A stretch of 6,556 bases of DNA from assembly GCA_042577505.1 (NCBI GenBank), contig JBHPEA010000049.1:1-6556 (forward strand), written 5' to 3'. The notes beneath the pieces were generated by a model. That model made no database searches and was not told the origin of the DNA. It saw only the letters and a program-made list of their open reading frames with translations. This DNA is from JACQSR01 sp042577505 (GTDB lineage: Archaea > Nanobdellota > Nanobdellia > Woesearchaeales > JACQSR01). The number at the start of each line of letters is the position of its first letter. Within the stretch, counting starts at the first letter, position 1. The position numbers and the translations under genes were made by a program. This document shows positions 4,142-6,556 of this stretch, piece after piece.

Positions 4142-5584
4142 ATGACAGTAACTATCCTTGACTGCTACACTGATGAGCCCTCAGGATTGGGTGTTCCACC
4201 AAACTTAGGGACATACCCTAGATATCTGGCTGGATCTCTGGGTGGTGATGTTAAATATTTGACAATTGATGATCTTAGATTGTACAAGAAGTATAATATG
4301 AAGAGACTAGATCCAAAACCTTCTCAAAAGACAAATATAGCAGTGAACAATCTTACTAAAAATATTGATGATATAAAGGAAATATTGGATAATACTGAGA
4401 GACTATACGTTATCCTTGGTGTTCATGTTCCTGGTAAATATCTTTCTGCAACTCCTGGAACACTGCATGAAGTCATACCCTTGATTCAAGATTTGAAATG
4501 TGAAAAAATACTTACTGGCCCTGTAGTTTATGGAACTCAATTAATCGGGGGGAAATTCAGTGAGAAAGAAGATCTGTCAATATTCAATAAAATTGAAAGA
4601 ATAAATGAGGATTATTCCAAGATTGCTAAAGATGCTATTAAGGGAGCAAAAATCATAAAACAGATTCCTGATTTAAGGATTGTTGAGATTGAGACTGGTA
4701 GAGGTTGTAAGTTTGGTAAATGCTCTTTCTGTCTGGAACCAATTAAGAATAGATTAGAATGGAGAGAGAAGAATGACATAATTAATGAGATAAAAGAATT
4801 TTATAAGTTAGGAGCAAGGTATTTTAGGTTAGGTAAACAGAGTTCATTTTTTGCATATCCTGAACTTGAGGGATTGTTAAAAGGGATTTGGAAGGAATGT
4901 CCTGAGATTAAAGTATTACATATAGATAATGTCGATCCTTGTGATGTTACAGAAGAAAAAGTAAAAACTGTAGTTAAGTATTGTACTTCTGGTAATATTG
5001 CTGCTTTTGGAGTAGAAAGTTTTGATGAAGTGGTTATGAAGGAGAATACTTTGAATTCAAGTCCTAATATGTCCTACCGCGCAATTAAACTATTGAATAA
5101 ATATGGCAAAGAGAGGGGCGATAATGGGATGCCTAAGTTTTTACCAGGGATTAACATATTATTTGGTTTGAAAGGGGAAAGTAAGAGATCACATGAAGAG
5201 AATATGAAGTGGTTACAGAGATTTTTGGATGAAGATTTATGGTTCAGAAGGATAAATATTAGACAAATCGCTGTTTTTGAAGATACAAAGCTCTATAAGG
5301 AATGCGGCGATAAGTATCTTAAGAAGAATAGGAAATATTATTGGAAATGGAGAAATGATATAAGGCAGAAGATTGATTTTCAAATGTTGAAGAAATTAGT
5401 TCCTGAAGGTACTTTATTAAAGAATGTTAGAGCTGAAATGTATGATGGCAATACTACGTTTGGTAGGCAGATTGGTACTTATCCCTTGATTGTTGGAATA
5501 AAGGGTAGAATTCCCTTAAATGAGTTCTATAATGTTAAGATTACAAAACATATGCTTAGAAGTGTTACCGGACAGGTGGTTTAG
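4142..5584 (+). CDS. Radical SAM protein with C-terminal TRAM-like region, resembling COG1031
   Basis: This 480-residue protein has an N-terminal domain with GLGVPPNLGTYPRYLAGSL (15-33), as in archaeal COG1031-type radical SAM proteins. It has a cluster motif GRGCKFGKCSFCLEP, cysteines 189, 194 and 197, spaced CX4CX2C rather than the canonical CX3CX2C. A radical SAM barrel runs to about residue 380, with AAFGVES (287-293) and GINILFGLKGES (336-347) as conserved strands. The C-terminal part (about 420-477), with GTLLKNVRAEM, FGRQIGTYPLIVGI and RSVTG, looks like a TRAM-like beta domain. From memory, COG1031 members continue after RSVTG into a helix-hairpin-helix; here the protein stops four residues later. 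The substrate is unknown; nucleic acid modification is a guess from the TRAM-like part. ATG 4142 was preferred over GTG 4136. The 3' end overlaps the convergent surface gene by 20 bases. Confidence 0.85.
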   Translation: MTVTILDCYTDEPSGLGVPPNLGTYPRYLAGSLGGDVKYLTIDDLRLYKKYNMKRLDPKPSQKTNIAVNNLTKNIDDIKEILDNTERLYVILGVHVPGKYLSATPGTLHEVIPLIQDLKCEKILTGPVVYGTQLIGGKFSEKEDLSIFNKIERINEDYSKIAKDAIKGAKIIKQIPDLRIVEIETGRGCKFGKCSFCLEPIKNRLEWREKNDIINEIKEFYKLGARYFRLGKQSSFFAYPELEGLLKGIWKECPEIKVLHIDNVDPCDVTEEKVKTVVKYCTSGNIAAFGVESFDEVVMKENTLNSSPNMSYRAIKLLNKYGKERGDNGMPKFLPGINILFGLKGESKRSHEENMKWLQRFLDEDLWFRRINIRQIAVFEDTKLYKECGDKYLKKNRKYYWKWRNDIRQKIDFQMLKKLVPEGTLLKNVRAEMYDGNTTFGRQIGTYPLIVGIKGRIPLNEFYNVKITKHMLRSVTGQVV

Positions 5585-6556
5585 GGGGTGTTTTTGATAC
5601 TAAGTTCATGATATCTCCCCAGAAATAATATACTCCAAGTCCGATTCCTCCTAAGAGTACTACAACTACTACAATGATTATTGGGATGTAGTTAGTAGGT
5701 TCTTCAGGTGGTGGACAATCTGCTAAACATGTATCGATTTCTCCAGGATCGCATTTGTTATCTCCACAAACTGGTGCTGGAGGGGGGCAATCTGCTGGAC
5801 ATGTTGCAGGATCTTCATTACAAGTTCCATCTCCGCATCTTGGTGCTGGTGGTTCTGGAGTTGGTGGTGAAGGTTGAGGTGGTGGCGGTGCACTAACACA
5901 TGATTTTTCCAATGAAGGTGTTTCTTCTGTTGTTCCACACCTATTTGCGTCAAAGCATGTTCTTTGTTGCTTTCCATCTACACATGCTCCCCATCCACCG
6001 CATAGCCAGTTTTCTAAACAAGTAATATTAGTTCCTTCTATAACAGCATTGATTTCGTAATTATCAGTATATCCAGTACATCCCGGATCATCAGGATAGT
6101 CAATTAATCCGTCTCCATCGTTATCGATTTTATCTGAACATTCTCCTGGACTTCTACTTCCTCCGCCCCCTCTTCGACTAGTGTTATCGTCAACAGGTTG
6201 CAAAGGACCAATACATTCACCAACTTCACAGTCACATTCGAAGTTCTTGGAAAGAATTTCATAGTCTTGAGGGGTTGTATTGGATACTGCGTTACAGTAT
6301 TTTTCTTTTAAACATTCCTTTCCTGAACAAGTTGTACAATAATCCCAGGCAGCTAAAACATAATGATCTTTTCCTAGGATGCTTATGCCATATTGTGAAT
6401 CATTAATTCCAGTTTCATTCATTTCTATACATGAAGGTTGTATGCATGCTCCCCTATCACACCCATAAGGACACTCTATCCATGTTGAATTGACAGCTGC
6501 CGATGAAGAGTTAGGTTGACAGTAATATTCAACTACATAAGATTTATTATTTGATG
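5565..6556 (-). CDS. Cysteine-rich surface protein with C-terminal membrane anchor (5' end outside window)
   Basis: The minus-strand frame is open from the window edge to a TAA at 5567-5565, giving at least 329 residues, with the N-terminus missing. The in-frame ATG at 6422 is internal: upstream codons continue the cysteine-rich style (WIECPYGCDRGACIQPSC). In order there are: Cys-rich segments; a glycine linker (6176-6153); a DNDGDGLIDYPDD module between cysteines (6140-6078), a calcium-binding type loop; a thrombospondin-type-1-like module with WLCGGWGAC and RTC (6020-5898); a proline-rich linker (5888-5841); two CGD-x-C...DCPPP repeats (5837-5706); one membrane helix (5690-5619); and a short basic tail. 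The layout predicts an extracellular, disulfide-stabilised protein anchored at its C-terminus, perhaps for adhesion or host contact. No enzyme domain is visible. Confidence 0.85.
   Translation of the reverse strand, partial: SNNKSYVVEYYCQPNSSSAAVNSTWIECPYGCDRGACIQPSCIEMNETGINDSQYGISILGKDHYVLAAWDYCTTCSGKECLKEKYCNAVSNTTPQDYEILSKNFECDCEVGECIGPLQPVDDNTSRRGGGGSRSPGECSDKIDNDGDGLIDYPDDPGCTGYTDNYEINAVIEGTNITCLENWLCGGWGACVDGKQQRTCFDANRCGTTEETPSLEKSCVSAPPPPQPSPPTPEPPAPRCGDGTCNEDPATCPADCPPPAPVCGDNKCDPGEIDTCLADCPPPEEPTNYIPIIIVVVVVLLGGIGLGVYYFWGDIMNLVSKTPPKPPVR
5706..5837 (-). repeat. Two tandem cysteine modules in the surface protein
   Basis: Two adjacent copies of a roughly 20-residue module encode CGDGTCNEDPATCPADCPPP (5837-5778) and a second copy starting CGDNKCDPGE and ending CLADCPPP (5768-5706). 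They are separated by three residues. The four cysteines, glycine-aspartate pair and terminal DCPPP are kept, while the middle differs, so the duplication is not recent. Confidence 0.8.

Noticed and set aside
5708..5977. Overlapping frames on both strands inside the surface protein gene
   Set aside because: They arise from the low-complexity proline and glutamine-like codon runs of the real minus-strand gene and have no independent support.
1..6556. CRISPR array, tRNA, rRNA, transposase or defence-system genes
   Set aside because: No regularly spaced repeats, cloverleaf-like sequence, transposase motifs or defence signatures were seen on either strand by eye; a covariance-model scan would be needed to exclude small RNAs.

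Overview
The window looks like a stretch of an AT-rich, gene-dense archaeal genome, most likely a DPANN archaeon of the Woesearchaeota/Pacearchaeota/Nanoarchaeota type. The archaeal call rests on an RNase P Rpp21/Rpr2 subunit, CDP-archaeol synthase (archaeal ether lipids), a Dph2-type diphthamide protein, archaeal TATA boxes and GGTGA-type ribosome binding sites. The DPANN placement is inference: small genes, overlapping ends, a bacterial-type rpiB in an archaeon, and a cysteine-rich surface protein with C-rich and DNDGDG modules.

Layout. 1-137 (minus): start of a small ORF that runs into a 50-bp perfect inverted copy of 647-696, possibly a contig-end artefact. 189-500 (plus): RNase P component 4, divergent from the small ORF across one palindromic TATA box. 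588-981 (plus): two overlapping small genes of unknown function. 1020-1292 (plus): a Dph2 homologue reduced to its first domain. 1314-2200 (plus): rpiB overlapping a multi-pass membrane protein by ATGA. 2174-3348 (minus): PHP-domain phosphoesterase followed by carS, overlapping by ATGA and converging on the membrane gene with a 27-bp overlap. 3424-4110 (plus): AlkD-type DNA glycosylase. 4142-5584 (plus): radical SAM enzyme that resembles COG1031 but appears to lack its C-terminal helix-hairpin-helix. 5565-6556 (minus, 5' end outside the window): secreted or surface protein with disulfide-rich modules, proline linkers and a C-terminal membrane anchor.

The genes are mostly housekeeping functions in short transcription units: tRNA processing, translation-factor modification, pentose phosphate metabolism, membrane lipid synthesis, DNA repair and cell surface. 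No defence system, mobile element, CRISPR array, tRNA or rRNA is visible. The clearest shared structure is promoter geometry: for several genes a TATA-like octamer is centred about 26 bases before the preferred start codon. This implies leaderless mRNAs and settles most start choices. The 588 gene is the exception, with a leader and a GGTGAT ribosome binding site.

There is no gene-free stretch longer than 300 bases. The largest gap is 501-587.
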